Shown here: positions 9,132-19,591 of the stretch, in pieces
Layout: each line of letters opens with the position of its first letter
Numbering within the stretch: position 1 is the stretch's first letter
From: SAR116 cluster bacterium AG-390-L20
Lineage (GTDB): Bacteria > Pseudomonadota > Alphaproteobacteria > Puniceispirillales > Marisalimonadaceae
DNA: 64,000 bases
Assembly (NCBI GenBank): GCA_003278095.1
Contig: QCHB01000002.1
Span: forward strand, 160,210-224,209
Direction of reading: 5' to 3'
Program-made: the position numbers and the translations under genes
The notes under the pieces: model-generated
Told to the model about the DNA's origin: nothing
Database searches by the model: none
Seen by the model: the letters and a program-made list of their open reading frames with translations, nothing else

Positions 9132-9776
9132 ATGTTATATGAAAGCTCAATTCAAAAGGCTAATCTCATAATGGATTTGAGATCAATGGGTATTTCATCT
9201 AATGATGTTCTTTCAGCCATAGAGAAAATTCCACGCGAAATTTTTTTACCAACTACATTTCAATCATATGCTTATGAAAATAATCCTTTACCCATTGGTT
9301 TTGAGCAAACAATTAGTCAACCTTATATTGTCGCGCTTATGACTGAGGCTTTATCACTAAAGGGTAACGAAGTAATTTTAGAAATAGGTACTGGTTCTGG
9401 TTATCAAACCTCAATTTTATCCCTTTTATCTAGAAGAGTTTACTCTATAGAAAGAATAAAGGCACTTCTTGTTAATGCCCAAAGTTGTTTTAAAAAGCTT
9501 AAGTTAACGAATATAATCTCTGAATTTGGAGATGGATTTTTAGGTTGGCCAAAATTAGCACCTTTTGATCACATGATTATAACATGTGCAGTTAAAAAAA
9601 TAGATAATAGATTATTAAACCAAATTAGAGTTAATGGTTCATGTGTTGTACCAATAGGCAAAAGTATTACTCATCAAAGATTAAAGAAAATTATAATAGG
9701 AAATGACAGAAATGAAGATGTTTGGGAAGATTTAGGTAAAGTTAGTTTTGTACCATTAATTACTGAAAAAGATTGA
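9132..9776 (+). CDS. pcm: Protein-L-isoaspartate O-methyltransferase
   Basis: A 214-aa SAM-dependent methyltransferase that starts repair of isoaspartyl residues in aged proteins. Motif I is VILEIGTGSGYQTSILS, preceded by ISQPYIVALMTEAL and followed by VYSIERI. The C-terminal IGKSITHQRLK segment matches the family. It sits directly behind surE, whose stop is 1 bp upstream, and is probably translated from the same mRNA. Confidence 0.92.
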   Translation: MLYESSIQKANLIMDLRSMGISSNDVLSAIEKIPREIFLPTTFQSYAYENNPLPIGFEQTISQPYIVALMTEALSLKGNEVILEIGTGSGYQTSILSLLSRRVYSIERIKALLVNAQSCFKKLKLTNIISEFGDGFLGWPKLAPFDHMIITCAVKKIDNRLLNQIRVNGSCVVPIGKSITHQRLKKIIIGNDRNEDVWEDLGKVSFVPLITEKD

Positions 9777-9825
9777 ATAATTTTTAATTTTTTGAAACAT
9801 TAATGATTTAGTATGGGGAATATGA

Positions 9826-10734
9826 TTGTTAAAACTTCATTTAATTATATTAGTTTTTTTTATGTTTGGTTGCCAAACAAAAAACTTGGTTGAAGGTTTA
9901 AAAAATGACTATGCACCAGAGACAAAAGCTATAGTTTTCAATAAATATGAAGAATTCATTAAAAACAACATACCTTTAAATGGTATGATAATGGTAAAAG
10001 AAAATGAAACAATTTATAGTATTGCAAATAAATATAATGTTATTCCAAAAGACATTATTGAGGATAATAAGCTTTCAAAGCCCTACGATTTAAAGTTCAA
10101 TCAAATTTTATTTTTAAGAAATAAAAATTTCTATATTTTAAAAAAGGGAGATACTATTGATAAAATTTCTATAAGGTTTGCTGTTAACAAACTAGATATT
10201 ATTAAACTTAATAAACTCGCAAAACCATACAAATTAATAGTGGGCAACAAAATTTTAATTCCAAAAATTAGAGACTATTCTGTTGTTGACTTAATAATTA
10301 GTGAAAAAGTTTATAAATCTAAATTAGTAGTCCCTAAATTTAACAAAAATAATAAAAACTTAATTAAAAATTCACCTAAATTTATTTGGCCAGCAAAAGG
10401 AACTGTTACTAAAAGTTTTGGTAAATTTGGGAAGGGACAATTTTATGATGGAATTGATATAAAATTAGGTGCAAATAGGCCAATATATTCTACGTACGAA
10501 GGAAAGATTGCTTTTATTGGATCTCAAATTAAAAAATTTGGGAACCTTATTCTGGTAAAGCATGATAATGGCTGGTTATCAGCATATTCAAATTTAGGTA
10601 GATATAATGTAAAACAAGGTGAAATAATTAAAAAAGGTGAAATTATTGCTTTTACTTCTGCAGATAGTGGATTATTTCATTTTCAATTAAGATATAACAG
10701 AACTCCCGTTAATCCAGTAAATTATCTTAATTAA
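9826..10734 (+). CDS. LysM-LytM lipoprotein, NlpD-like, degenerate peptidase site
   Basis: A 302-aa protein with a lipoprotein-type leader ending FFMFGC (Cys 16), two LysM peptidoglycan-binding repeats (about 54-97 and 101-146) and a C-terminal LytM/M23 domain (about 190-302). The zinc site is not intact: the usual HxxxD motif reads YDGID, and the HxH motif reads LFH (in GLFHFQLRY). It is therefore probably a non-catalytic amidase activator of the NlpD/EnvC kind rather than a hydrolase. The start is TTG 9826, with GGGGA about 8 bp upstream; the nearby ATG 9822 is out of frame. The last 4 bp overlap the convergent DUF815 gene. Confidence 0.85.
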   Translation: MLKLHLIILVFFMFGCQTKNLVEGLKNDYAPETKAIVFNKYEEFIKNNIPLNGMIMVKENETIYSIANKYNVIPKDIIEDNKLSKPYDLKFNQILFLRNKNFYILKKGDTIDKISIRFAVNKLDIIKLNKLAKPYKLIVGNKILIPKIRDYSVVDLIISEKVYKSKLVVPKFNKNNKNLIKNSPKFIWPAKGTVTKSFGKFGKGQFYDGIDIKLGANRPIYSTYEGKIAFIGSQIKKFGNLILVKHDNGWLSAYSNLGRYNVKQGEIIKKGEIIAFTSADSGLFHFQLRYNRTPVNPVNYLN

Positions 10735-11609
10735 TATATTTTAATTTTATTTTTTCCAGCTAAATCTTGTATGAATTGCCATGCAACTCTTCCAGATCTA
10801 GCTCCTCTTGTAATTGACCATTCAAGTGCCTCTGATTTTAGAATATTTTTGTCTATTGATATTTTAAATTCATCACAATATCCATAAACTATTTCTAGGA
10901 ATGTATCTTGAGACATGTTATGAAATCCTATCCATAACCCAAATCTGTCTGATAAAGAAACCTTTTCTTCTACTGATTCAGATGGGTTAATAGCTGTAGA
11001 TCTTTCATTTTCCATCATATCTCTTGGCATTAAGTGTCTTCTATTAGATGTTGCATAAAAAATAACATTATTAGGCTTTCCTTCAATTCCGCCGTCTAAT
11101 GCAGCCTTTAGACTTTTATAAGTGTTTTCTCCAGCATCAAAGGATAGATCATCACATAATAAGATGAATTTAAAATTTTTATTTTGAGATAATAAGTAAA
11201 GTAATTCTGGAAGTTCAGAAATATCTTCACGATGAATTTCAACTAATTTTAAATCTGTAGATTTTGTCTTTAATAAAATTTCTGCATGTACAGCCTTAAC
11301 CAAAGACGATTTCCCTGTTCCTCTTGCTCCCCACAAGAGCGCATTATTAGCTGTTAAGTTTTGAGAAAAATTTAATGTGTTATCAAGAAGTAACTTTTTT
11401 TGTGGTTCAATGCCTTGAAGAAGTGAAATTGGAATACGATTAATACCTTCAATGGGTCTAATAAGACCTGTCTTTGAGTCATAAACAAACCCCTCGCTTT
11501 TGTGTAAATTATCTATTTTTTTTTCTGGTGGTGCCAATCTATCCAAAGCGTTCGCTATGCGTTCTAATAAAAAAATTGATTTGTCGTTATTAATCATTTG
11601 ATAGCCCAA
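10731..11609 (-). CDS. DUF815-family P-loop ATPase
   Basis: A 292-aa protein of the DUF815/COG2607 ATPase family. It has Walker A GARGTGKSS at 94-102 and a Walker B-like stretch FKFILLCDDLSFD near 146-158. The family-typical segment YATSNRRHLMPRDM, an AAA-like sensor region, follows. The biological function is not established. It commonly sits beside yajC/secDF in alphaproteobacteria, as here, and is transcribed against its neighbours. An internal ATG at 11597 could be the real start; the first 4 residues are not decisive. Confidence 0.88.
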   Translation of the reverse strand: MGYQMINNDKSIFLLERIANALDRLAPPEKKIDNLHKSEGFVYDSKTGLIRPIEGINRIPISLLQGIEPQKKLLLDNTLNFSQNLTANNALLWGARGTGKSSLVKAVHAEILLKTKSTDLKLVEIHREDISELPELLYLLSQNKNFKFILLCDDLSFDAGENTYKSLKAALDGGIEGKPNNVIFYATSNRRHLMPRDMMENERSTAINPSESVEEKVSLSDRFGLWIGFHNMSQDTFLEIVYGYCDEFKISIDKNILKSEALEWSITRGARSGRVAWQFIQDLAGKNKIKIY

Positions 11610-11716
11610 ACCGTTGAAGTTGTAATATATATGTTTTTTGGAATTTATCTATGGTCTTTCTTAGATTTTTTTTATATAAGTTGTTATCTTAATTTTAGAT
11701 TTTTATGGAGTTATCA

Positions 11717-12082
11717 ATGATTTCAAGTGCATTCGCTCAATCGGCAGCTGGGGGAGCCGGAGGATTTTCTTTACAAGGACTTCTCCCATTTGTTTTAATT
11801 TTTATAATTTTCTATTTTTTGTTAATAAGACCTCAACAAAAAAGAGTTAAACAACATAAATTAATGGTTGAAAGTTTAAAAAGGGGAAATAAAGTTTTGA
11901 CAGCAGGAGGAATTCTTGGAGTTGTTACTAAAGCAATTGATGGTTCTGAAACAGTTAGTGTAGAAATTTCTTCAGGTGTAACCGTGGAATTGGCAAGACA
12001 AATGATTTCTGAAGTAAGAGGCGAAGAAAAAATTAAAGCAAAAGCAGTTGAAAATAAGACTAAACCAAAATCCAAAAAGTAG
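11717..12082 (+). CDS. yajC: Sec translocase accessory subunit YajC
   Basis: Small inner-membrane protein of the SecDF-YajC complex. One membrane helix (LLPFVLIFIIFYFLLIRPQ) is followed by the family signature RPQQKRVKQHK and a basic cytoplasmic domain ending in a Lys-rich tail. I set the start at ATG 11717, giving 121 aa beginning MISSAFAQ, because the GGAG 7 bp upstream is a ribosome-binding site. An ATG at 11705 in the same frame would add four residues and overlap that site. Confidence 0.92.
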   Translation: MISSAFAQSAAGGAGGFSLQGLLPFVLIFIIFYFLLIRPQQKRVKQHKLMVESLKRGNKVLTAGGILGVVTKAIDGSETVSVEISSGVTVELARQMISEVRGEEKIKAKAVENKTKPKSKK

Positions 12083-12124
12083 CTAATTTTTTCACTCCTT
12101 AAATATGTAATAAAGTGATACAAA

Positions 12125-13687
12125 ATGAAAAGTTTATCTAAAATTAGGATTATTCTAATATTGTTTAGTGTATTTTTAGGTATTGTATATGCTGCACCTA
12201 ATTTTTTTAATAGTTCTCTGCAAAATAATTCTGTTAATTTATTGCCAGGAAAAAAAATAAATCTTGGTTTAGATTTAAAAGGTGGATCATATCTTTTGTT
12301 AAAAGCTGATATGGAGGTAGTATTTGCCGAAAAATTAGAATCGTTAATGTCTGATATTAGATCCTCACTTAGAAAATCCAAAATTGGTTATAAGAAATTA
12401 AATGTAAAGGAAGATTTTGTCTCTTTTCAAATGCGGAAAGGAACATCTGTAGAAAAAATAAAATCTGTTATATTAGGCATAGATAAAAATTTAATTGTTA
12501 AGAATAATATTGATATTTTTCAAATTGAATTCTCTGATGCTAACAAGCAAAAAATTACTAAAACAACAATGATGCAAGCAATTGAAATAGTCAGAAGAAG
12601 AATAGATGAAACTGGAACTAATGAGCCTAGTATTCAGCAACAAGGTACTGATAGAATAATTGTTCAATTACCAGGCTTAGATGATCCAAGTCGTATAAAA
12701 AAGTTATTAGGAAAAACTGCTAAATTAAACTTTCAATTAGTTCATCCTACAATTTTATCTGAAGATATTAACAAAGACTCGAAATCTCCTCCAGGTTATA
12801 TTGTGTTACCGGAAGATAAAAATCTTGATCGTTTTTATATGGTTAATAAGAGAGTAATGGTTTCGGGAGAAATGTTAAAAGATGCTAGTCCTACGTTTGA
12901 TAGAAATAATAGTCCTTCTGTTTCATTCCAATTATCACCCTTAGGAGGTAAAAAATTTGGAAGAGTAACTGGCAAACATGTTGGTAGAGCTTTTGCAATT
13001 GTCTTAGACGGTAAAGTTGTTAGTGCACCTGTTATTCAAACTCAAATTTTTTCAACAGGTCAAATAACCGGGGCTTTTAGTGTTCAAGAAACAAATGATC
13101 TAGCTTTAGTTCTTAGATCAGGTGCATTACCTGCACCAATGATTATTTTAGAAGAACGTTCAGTAGGACCAGGGTTGGGTAGTGATTCAATATCATCAGG
13201 TAAAATAGCCAGTATAATAGGCTTAATAGCCGTTATGTTTTTTATGTTAATAACTTATGGCGTATTTGGGATATTTGCTAATATTGCTCTATGTTGTAAC
13301 ATTATTTTTATTATAGCTTTATTAAGCATGATTCAAGCAACTCTTACATTACCAGGCATTGCTGGAATAGTTTTAACAATGGGTATGGCGGTAGATGCAA
13401 ATGTTTTGATTTTTGAACGTATTAAAGAAGAGTTTAATGCCGGAAGAAAAATTGTAGACGCTATTGAAGCTGGTTTTCAAAGAGCTATTTCAACAATTGT
13501 TGATGCTAATTTAACAACATTATTTGCCGCTCTTGCGTTGTTTTCATTTGGAAGTGGTCCTATTAAAGGTTTTTCAGTTACTTTGATGATAGGAATAGCC
13601 ACATCTATGTTTACTGCGATTATTATAACTAAATATCTTGTTTTATTCTATTCAAAGAAAAAAGATATTAATAATATTTTATTTTAA
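12125..13687 (+). CDS. secD: Protein translocase subunit SecD
   Basis: A 520-aa RND-superfamily membrane protein that uses the proton gradient to complete protein export through SecYEG. It has an N-terminal helix, the NLGLDLKGGSYLLL motif, a large periplasmic domain (about 40-340) and a C-terminal bundle of five helices. That bundle contains GMAVDANVLIFERIKEE and AISTIVDANLTTL. It is 42 bp after yajC and 9 bp before secF. Confidence 0.96.
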   Translation: MKSLSKIRIILILFSVFLGIVYAAPNFFNSSLQNNSVNLLPGKKINLGLDLKGGSYLLLKADMEVVFAEKLESLMSDIRSSLRKSKIGYKKLNVKEDFVSFQMRKGTSVEKIKSVILGIDKNLIVKNNIDIFQIEFSDANKQKITKTTMMQAIEIVRRRIDETGTNEPSIQQQGTDRIIVQLPGLDDPSRIKKLLGKTAKLNFQLVHPTILSEDINKDSKSPPGYIVLPEDKNLDRFYMVNKRVMVSGEMLKDASPTFDRNNSPSVSFQLSPLGGKKFGRVTGKHVGRAFAIVLDGKVVSAPVIQTQIFSTGQITGAFSVQETNDLALVLRSGALPAPMIILEERSVGPGLGSDSISSGKIASIIGLIAVMFFMLITYGVFGIFANIALCCNIIFIIALLSMIQATLTLPGIAGIVLTMGMAVDANVLIFERIKEEFNAGRKIVDAIEAGFQRAISTIVDANLTTLFAALALFSFGSGPIKGFSVTLMIGIATSMFTAIIITKYLVLFYSKKKDINNILF

Positions 13688-13696
13688 GGCTTAAAT

Positions 13697-14638
13697 ATGA
13701 AATTATTAAGATTAATTCCAAATAATACAAACTTTGATTTTTTACGTTTTAAAAAAATTGCTTTTATTTTCTCGGCTATAATAATTTCAGGAACTTTTGT
13801 AAGTCTACTAATTAATAATTTGAACTATGGTATTGATTTTAAAGGTGGAATATTATTAGAATTAAGAAGTAATAATTCAAATAATGGTAACATTGATGAT
13901 CTAAGAAATAAAGTTTCCACTTTAAACGCTGGTGAAGTTTCAATACAAAACTTCGGAAAAGAAACAGATTTTTTAGTTAGAATTCAAAAGCAAGATGGTG
14001 ACCAAAAACAACAAATTGCTATGATTGAAAAAGTTAAATCTGTTACAAATAAAGATTACAATGTAAGAAGATCTGAATTTGTTGGCCCAGTTGTTGGTGA
14101 TGAGTTAAAAACTGCTGGAATGTTAGCTGTTTCTTTAGCTTTGTTATCAATCATGGTCTATATTTGGTTTAGGTTTGAGTGGCAATTTTCGATTGCTGCA
14201 ATTATTGCTTTAACTCACGATGTTTTAACTACAGTTGGCTTGTTTTCTATCCTCCAATTAGAGTTTAACTTAGCAACAATCGCAGCTATTTTAACTACTG
14301 CTGGATATTCCATAAATGATACTGTGGTTATTTTCGATAGAGTTAGAGAAAATTTAAGAAGATATAAGTCAAAAGACCATTACTTTATTTATAATAAATC
14401 TATTAATGAGACCTTATCTAGAACTGTAATAACATCAGTTACTACTCTAATAGCTTTATTTATTATTTTCTTTTTTGGTGGTGCTGTATTATCTGATTTT
14501 GCTCTTGCAATGATATGGGGAGTATTAATAGGAACATTTTCTTCAATTTTTGTTGCTGTTTCGTTATTGACCTTTTTTAATATTAATAAAGGAGATAAAG
14601 TAGAGGATCAACCAAATGTTCCAGAATATGAAAGATAA
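13697..14638 (+). CDS. secF: Protein translocase subunit SecF
   Basis: A 313-aa partner of SecD. The N-terminal helix is followed by NYGIDFKGGILLEL, a short periplasmic domain, and five C-terminal helices with TTAGYSINDTVVIFDRVREN and SRTVITSVTTL. The tail is acidic. It ends immediately before the convergent trmFO gene with no spacer and no clear terminator between them. Confidence 0.96.
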   Translation: MKLLRLIPNNTNFDFLRFKKIAFIFSAIIISGTFVSLLINNLNYGIDFKGGILLELRSNNSNNGNIDDLRNKVSTLNAGEVSIQNFGKETDFLVRIQKQDGDQKQQIAMIEKVKSVTNKDYNVRRSEFVGPVVGDELKTAGMLAVSLALLSIMVYIWFRFEWQFSIAAIIALTHDVLTTVGLFSILQLEFNLATIAAILTTAGYSINDTVVIFDRVRENLRRYKSKDHYFIYNKSINETLSRTVITSVTTLIALFIIFFFGGAVLSDFALAMIWGVLIGTFSSIFVAVSLLTFFNINKGDKVEDQPNVPEYER

Positions 14639-15997
14639 TTAAATATAAATTTCTTCTACCCAATTCTTAAATGAGTTTAACGCATTATTAGCTTGTATTT
14701 TTTTCTTTTCTCTTCCTTTTAAATGCTTTTTTTTATTCTGAATTGTTTCAGTAACGTTAATATCTGGCATTAGACCAAAATTAATGTTCATAGGTTGAAA
14801 GGTTTCTGGATTTGCATTCATTGTAATATGTTTTAATAAAGCCCCATGAGCGGTATTATCTGGTGGGAGTTTGAAATCAATTTTTTTAAAATCATGCGCA
14901 GCTACCATGCCTGAAATCAAACCTATTGCCGCTGATTCAACATAGCCTTCAACCCCAGTAATTTGGCCAGCAAAAATAATATTTGGAGATTTTTTTAAAC
15001 GTAAATATTGATCTAATAATATGGGAGATTTTATAAATGTATTTCTATGAAGTCCTCCAAGCCTTGCAAACTCAGCTTCTTCTAAACCAGGAATTGTTTT
15101 AAAAACTTCTTTTTGTGCGCTATGTTTCATTTTAGTTTGAAAACCAACAATGTTAAATAATGTACCAGATTTATTATCTTGCCTTAATTGAACTATAGCA
15201 TACGGTTCTTCACAACTGTTAGGGTTTGTTAAACCTATAGGTTTCATAGGGCCATAACGCAGTGTTTCGTCACCTCTTCTAATTGTCTCTTCTATTGGCA
15301 TACAACCTTCAAAAAAGGGGGTGTCTTCAAAATTTTTGAAATTCATTTTAGGAGCTTTTTTAACTTTTTCTATAAATTCATAATATTCCTTTTTTGACAA
15401 CGGACAATTTATATAATCATCTCCATCACCCTTATCATATCTAGATTGTTTCCAAGCTATAGTCATATTTATTGTATCTTTGTATATGATCGGTGCTATT
15501 GCGTCATAAAATGCTAATGAATTTTCAGATGTTTTATTTTTAATATACTTTGTTAAATGACTTGACGTTAATGGACCTGTGCAAACAATTACAATTTGAT
15601 CATTAAATTCATCAAGATCTTTAACCTCTTTACATATAATGTTGATTTTTGAATTTCTTTTGATAGAATTATTTATTTCTTTTGCAAAATCATCTCTATC
15701 TACAGCTAATGCTGATCCTGCTGGTACTTTATTCAAATCAGCCGTTTTCATAATTAAGGAGTCAGACATTCTTAATTCTTCGTGTAAAACTCCTACGGCA
15801 TTATACTCTTTGTCGTCTGATCTAAAAGAATTAGAACACACTAATTCAGCTAAATATTCGGTATTATGAGCTTCAGTTTTGATATCTGGTCTCATTTCAT
15901 AAAGGTCAACATAGATTCCTAATTTAGAAATTTGATAAGCAGCCTCACATCCAGCTAAACCACCTCCAACAATATTAATTTTATTTTGATTTTTCAT
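14639..15997 (-). CDS. trmFO: tRNA (uracil-54-C5)-methyltransferase, folate/FAD dependent
   Basis: Forms ribothymidine at position 54 of tRNA using 5,10-methylenetetrahydrofolate and FADH2. The 452-aa product starts with the FAD-binding motif NIVGGGLAGCEAA (residues 8-20). It has the family segments CSNSFRSDD, GCMPIEETIRRG, RYGPMKPIGLTNP, and the cysteine in FEGCMP. Together with the C-terminal GQITGVEGYVESAAIGLISG block this separates TrmFO from the related GidA. It is one bp from uvrA, and both are read leftward. Confidence 0.95.
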   Translation of the reverse strand: MKNQNKINIVGGGLAGCEAAYQISKLGIYVDLYEMRPDIKTEAHNTEYLAELVCSNSFRSDDKEYNAVGVLHEELRMSDSLIMKTADLNKVPAGSALAVDRDDFAKEINNSIKRNSKINIICKEVKDLDEFNDQIVIVCTGPLTSSHLTKYIKNKTSENSLAFYDAIAPIIYKDTINMTIAWKQSRYDKGDGDDYINCPLSKKEYYEFIEKVKKAPKMNFKNFEDTPFFEGCMPIEETIRRGDETLRYGPMKPIGLTNPNSCEEPYAIVQLRQDNKSGTLFNIVGFQTKMKHSAQKEVFKTIPGLEEAEFARLGGLHRNTFIKSPILLDQYLRLKKSPNIIFAGQITGVEGYVESAAIGLISGMVAAHDFKKIDFKLPPDNTAHGALLKHITMNANPETFQPMNINFGLMPDINVTETIQNKKKHLKGREKKKIQANNALNSFKNWVEEIYI

Positions 15998-15998
15998 A

Positions 15999-18872
15999 TT
16001 ATTTTTTATTTGCTAATATTCGTTTTAGGAAAACACCTGTATGACTTTCTTTTACTCTAGCAACTTCTTCAGGAGTGCCTTCAGCAACTACATATCCACC
16101 TTTGTCACCTCCTTCAGGTCCTAAGTCAATAATATGGTCTGCTGTCTTAATTACATCAAGATTATGTTCAATCACAATCATTGTATTTCCATTATCTACA
16201 AGCTCTTGCATAACTTCTAAAAGCTTTTTTATATCGTGAAAATGTAGACCTGTTGTTGGCTCGTCTAATATGTAGATAGTTCTCCCTGTTCCTTTTCTTG
16301 ATAACTCTTTAGCAAGTTTTATTCTTTGAGCTTCTCCGCCAGATAGCGTTGTAGATCGTTGACCAATTTTAATATACCCTAAACCAACTCTTTCTAATGT
16401 TTCCAATTTTTCATAAATTAACGGTACAGCCTTGAAAAGTTCCGCTCCTTCGGAAACCGTCATATCCAAAACGTCTGAAATAGATTTATCTCTCCACTTT
16501 ACATCAAGTGTTTCTCTATTATATCTCATCCCTTTACATTGGTCACATTTTACATATACATCAGGTAAAAAATGCATTTCAATTTTTATTACTCCGTCAC
16601 CTTGACATGCTTCGCATCTTCCCCCTTTTACATTAAATGAAAATCTACCTGGTAAATAACCTCTTGCTTTTGCTTCAGGTAAACCTGCAAACCAATCTCT
16701 AATATGGTTAAAAGCTCCAGTGTAAGTGGCGGGGTTTGATCTTGGAGTTCTTCCTATAGGTGATTGATCAATGTCTATGATTTTATCAATTTGTGATATA
16801 CCATTTATGGATTTATAGGGTGAAGGTATTGAACTATTACCATTTAAGATTTTAGACAAACATTTTTGAAGTGTTTGTATTACCAAAGTAGATTTTCCTC
16901 CACCAGAAACACCAGTAACACATGTAAGAATTCCAAGGGGAAACTCTACATCAATATTTTGAAGATTATTACCAGAGGCCCCTCTCAGTATAATATGTTT
17001 ATTTGGATTAATTTTTCTTCTTTTTTTAGGAACGTCAATTTTTTTAATACCAGATAAATAATTTCCAGTTATGCTATTCTTATTATTTTTTATTTTTTGA
17101 GGTGTACCTTCAGCTATAATTGCTCCACCATTGATTCCAGCACCAGGGCCAATGTCTACAACATGATCTGCAATTAAAATAGCCTCTTCATCATGTTCAA
17201 CAACTATAACAGTATTTCCAAGATCTCTTAATTTTTGTAAGGTATGTAATAATCGTTCATTGTCTCTTTGATGTAATCCTATGCTCGGTTCGTCAAGTAC
17301 GTATAATACTCCTGACAACCCAGAACCAATTTGACTAGCTAAACGTATCCTTTGACTTTCTCCTCCTGACAAAGTTCCACTATTTCTTGAAATTGATAAA
17401 TAAGAAAGCCCCACACTCGTTAAAAAACCTAGTCTGTCATTTATTTCTTTTAAAACCTGCTTCGAAATTGCTAATTCTTGTTCATTAAGTACTGAATTTA
17501 GATTTAAAAACCATTCTCTTGCATCGTCTATTGTTAATCTCGAAACATCTGCGATATCTTTTTTATTAATTTTAATTGCTAAAGTTTCTAATTTAAGTCT
17601 TTTCCCACTACATTTTTCACAATCTTTATCAGATTGAAATCTACCTAGTTCTTCCTTAACCCACTTGCTTTCACTCTCTTTTAGTCTTCTAGCCAAATTT
17701 GGAATTACACCCTCAAATGCTTTGTTAGATCTGTAAACTCTAGTTCCATCATTATAGACGATTTCAATTTTTTCTTCACCAGATCCATATAAAAGTTTTT
17801 GTTTTATATCATCTGAAAGATCTGAAAATTTACTATCAATATCGAATTTATAATGTTTTGCTAAAGATTGGAGTGTTTGAACGTATAGTTTACTGGTATT
17901 TAAAGCCCAAGGGGCAATTGCACCATCTCTTAAAGAAATAGTTTCATCAGGAACTACTAGGTTAACATCAAATGCTACAGCATTACCTAATCCGTCACAT
18001 TTATCACAAGCACCTGCTGGATTATTAAAAGAGAAAATTCTAGGTTCAATTTCATCAATTGTAAAACCACTCTCAGGACAAGAAAAATTAGATGAATAGA
18101 TTTCTTTTTTATTTGTATCTACCTCTAACGTGTATAATAAACCGTCTGACAATTGTAATGAAAGTTCAACAGAATCTGCAAGCCTTTGAAGTAAATCTTT
18201 ATTTTCTTGCTCATTAGTTTTTTTAATTATTAATCTATCAACAACAACCTCAATATCGTGTTTTTTATATCTGTCAAGTGTTGGTAATTCTTCTATATCA
18301 TAAAATTCATTATTAATTCTAAGTCTTTGAAAACCTTTTTTTCTTAAGTCTATGAATTCTTTTCTATATTCCCCTTTTCTACCTCTTACAATTGGGGAGA
18401 GTATATAAATTTTTGTGTTGTCTTCTTTTTTATAAATTTTATCAACCATTTGACTAACAGTTTGGCTTTCTATAGGTAAACCTGTCGCTGGAGAATATGG
18501 AATTCCTACCCTTGCCCATAGAAGTCTCATGTAATCATATATTTCTGTTACTGTGCCAACTGTAGACCTTGGATTTTTATTAGTGGATTTTTGTTCAATT
18601 GAAATTGCAGGTGACAAGCCTTCAATAGATTCCACATCAGGCTTTTGCATCATTTGTAAAAATTGACGTGCATACGCTGAAAGTGATTCTACGTATCTTC
18701 TTTGACCTTCTGCATAAATTGTATCAAAGGCGAGCGAACTTTTACCCGAACCAGAAACTCCCGTCATAACAATTAATTTATTTTTAGGGATATTAATATC
18801 AACATTTTTTAAATTATGTTCATTAGCACTTCGAACTTTTAGAAATTGGTTTGGTTCAAGAGTTAAAGTCAT
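15999..18872 (-). CDS. uvrA: Excinuclease ABC subunit A
   Basis: DNA damage recognition ATPase of nucleotide excision repair, 957 aa. Two ABC modules are visible: Walker [10 protein letters not shown] (38-46) and a second GVSGGGKST, with signatures [12 protein letters not shown] and [12 protein letters not shown]. Zinc-binding Cys pairs appear as [24 protein letters not shown] and CDQCKGMR. It is divergent from ssb, with a 148-bp shared intergenic region. No consensus alphaproteobacterial LexA box was found there. Confidence 0.97.
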   Translation of the reverse strand: MTLTLEPNQFLKVRSANEHNLKNVDINIPKNKLIVMTGVSGSGKSSLAFDTIYAEGQRRYVESLSAYARQFLQMMQKPDVESIEGLSPAISIEQKSTNKNPRSTVGTVTEIYDYMRLLWARVGIPYSPATGLPIESQTVSQMVDKIYKKEDNTKIYILSPIVRGRKGEYRKEFIDLRKKGFQRLRINNEFYDIEELPTLDRYKKHDIEVVVDRLIIKKTNEQENKDLLQRLADSVELSLQLSDGLLYTLEVDTNKKEIYSSNFSCPESGFTIDEIEPRIFSFNNPAGACDKCDGLGNAVAFDVNLVVPDETISLRDGAIAPWALNTSKLYVQTLQSLAKHYKFDIDSKFSDLSDDIKQKLLYGSGEEKIEIVYNDGTRVYRSNKAFEGVIPNLARRLKESESKWVKEELGRFQSDKDCEKCSGKRLKLETLAIKINKKDIADVSRLTIDDAREWFLNLNSVLNEQELAISKQVLKEINDRLGFLTSVGLSYLSISRNSGTLSGGESQRIRLASQIGSGLSGVLYVLDEPSIGLHQRDNERLLHTLQKLRDLGNTVIVVEHDEEAILIADHVVDIGPGAGINGGAIIAEGTPQKIKNNKNSITGNYLSGIKKIDVPKKRRKINPNKHIILRGASGNNLQNIDVEFPLGILTCVTGVSGGGKSTLVIQTLQKCLSKILNGNSSIPSPYKSINGISQIDKIIDIDQSPIGRTPRSNPATYTGAFNHIRDWFAGLPEAKARGYLPGRFSFNVKGGRCEACQGDGVIKIEMHFLPDVYVKCDQCKGMRYNRETLDVKWRDKSISDVLDMTVSEGAELFKAVPLIYEKLETLERVGLGYIKIGQRSTTLSGGEAQRIKLAKELSRKGTGRTIYILDEPTTGLHFHDIKKLLEVMQELVDNGNTMIVIEHNLDVIKTADHIIDLGPEGGDKGGYVVAEGTPEEVARVKESHTGVFLKRILANKK

Positions 18873-18985
18873 TAGATAATCATATCCTCATTAAAAGAAA
18901 TTTAACTTTCCACTTAGTTAACTTTGAAACCCTAAAAGTCAATGAAAAAGATTAAATTATTGTTTTTTTTAATAGAATACTGTTC

Positions 18986-19012
18986 TATAATAAACTCTGT
19001 TTTTTTATGGAG
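18986..19012 (+). promoter_or_regulatory. Likely ssb promoter -10 and ribosome-binding site
   Basis: A perfect TATAAT (18986-18991) lies 29 bp before the ssb ATG, and a GGAG ribosome-binding site (19009-19012) sits 8 bp before it. The -35 region is a T-run with TTGTTT about 20 bp upstream, so the spacing is poor. The uvrA side of this gap holds no comparably clear site. Confidence 0.4.
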
Positions 19013-19020
19013 TTTAAATA

Positions 19021-19482
19021 ATGAGCGGAAGTGTTAATAAAGTCACTTTAGTAGGCAATTTAGGTCGAGATCCTGAAATTAGAGCTATGCAAAATGGTGA
19101 TAAAATTGTCCAACTTAGCATCGCTACATCTGATAGATGGAAAGATAAAAATTCTGGTGAACAAAGAGAAAGAACTGAATGGCATAGAGTTGTTATTTTT
19201 AACGATGCTTTAGGCAAAATTGCAGAACAATACTTAAAAAAAGGAAGTACTGTTTATTTAGAAGGCCAACTTCAAACAAGAAAATGGACTGACCAGCAAT
19301 CTGGTCAAGATAAGTACACAACCGAGGTTGTTCTTCAAAGATACAGAGGAGAATTAACCTTACTTGGTTCTAGACCAGACAATCAAATTAACAATGATTA
19401 CAATAAATCTGAAATTGATCAGTTAAGTGAACCTTCTGTTTCCAATATTGCGTCTGATTTAGACGACGAAATACCTTTTTAA
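19021..19482 (+). CDS. ssb: Single-stranded DNA-binding protein
   Basis: A 153-aa protein with an N-terminal OB fold (about 1-110; NKVTLVGNLGRDPE, WHRVVIF, YLKKGSTVYLEGQLQTRKW). A short linker leads to the acidic tip DLDDEIPF that recruits replication and repair partners. It binds single-stranded DNA as a tetramer. The gene is divergent from uvrA and followed after 109 bp by gyrA, a frequent bacterial neighbourhood. Confidence 0.96.
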   Translation: MSGSVNKVTLVGNLGRDPEIRAMQNGDKIVQLSIATSDRWKDKNSGEQRERTEWHRVVIFNDALGKIAEQYLKKGSTVYLEGQLQTRKWTDQQSGQDKYTTEVVLQRYRGELTLLGSRPDNQINNDYNKSEIDQLSEPSVSNIASDLDDEIPF

Positions 19483-19591
19483 AATAAATTCAACACTCAT
19501 TACAAAATAATACATATTGTTATATATACTAAAAACATATACAATATTTAGTAATCTTTTTTAATAAGAATATTATCCTTGGAGTCTTTTT

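Noticed and set aside
9826..10734. Active M23 peptidase
   Set aside because: Both zinc-binding motifs are degenerate (YDGID, LFH).
18873..19020. LexA (SOS) box in the shared uvrA-ssb promoter region
   Set aside because: Only a single GTTC is present; no GTTC-N7-GTTC or GAAC-N7-GAAC repeat, the alphaproteobacterial consensus, could be found on either strand.
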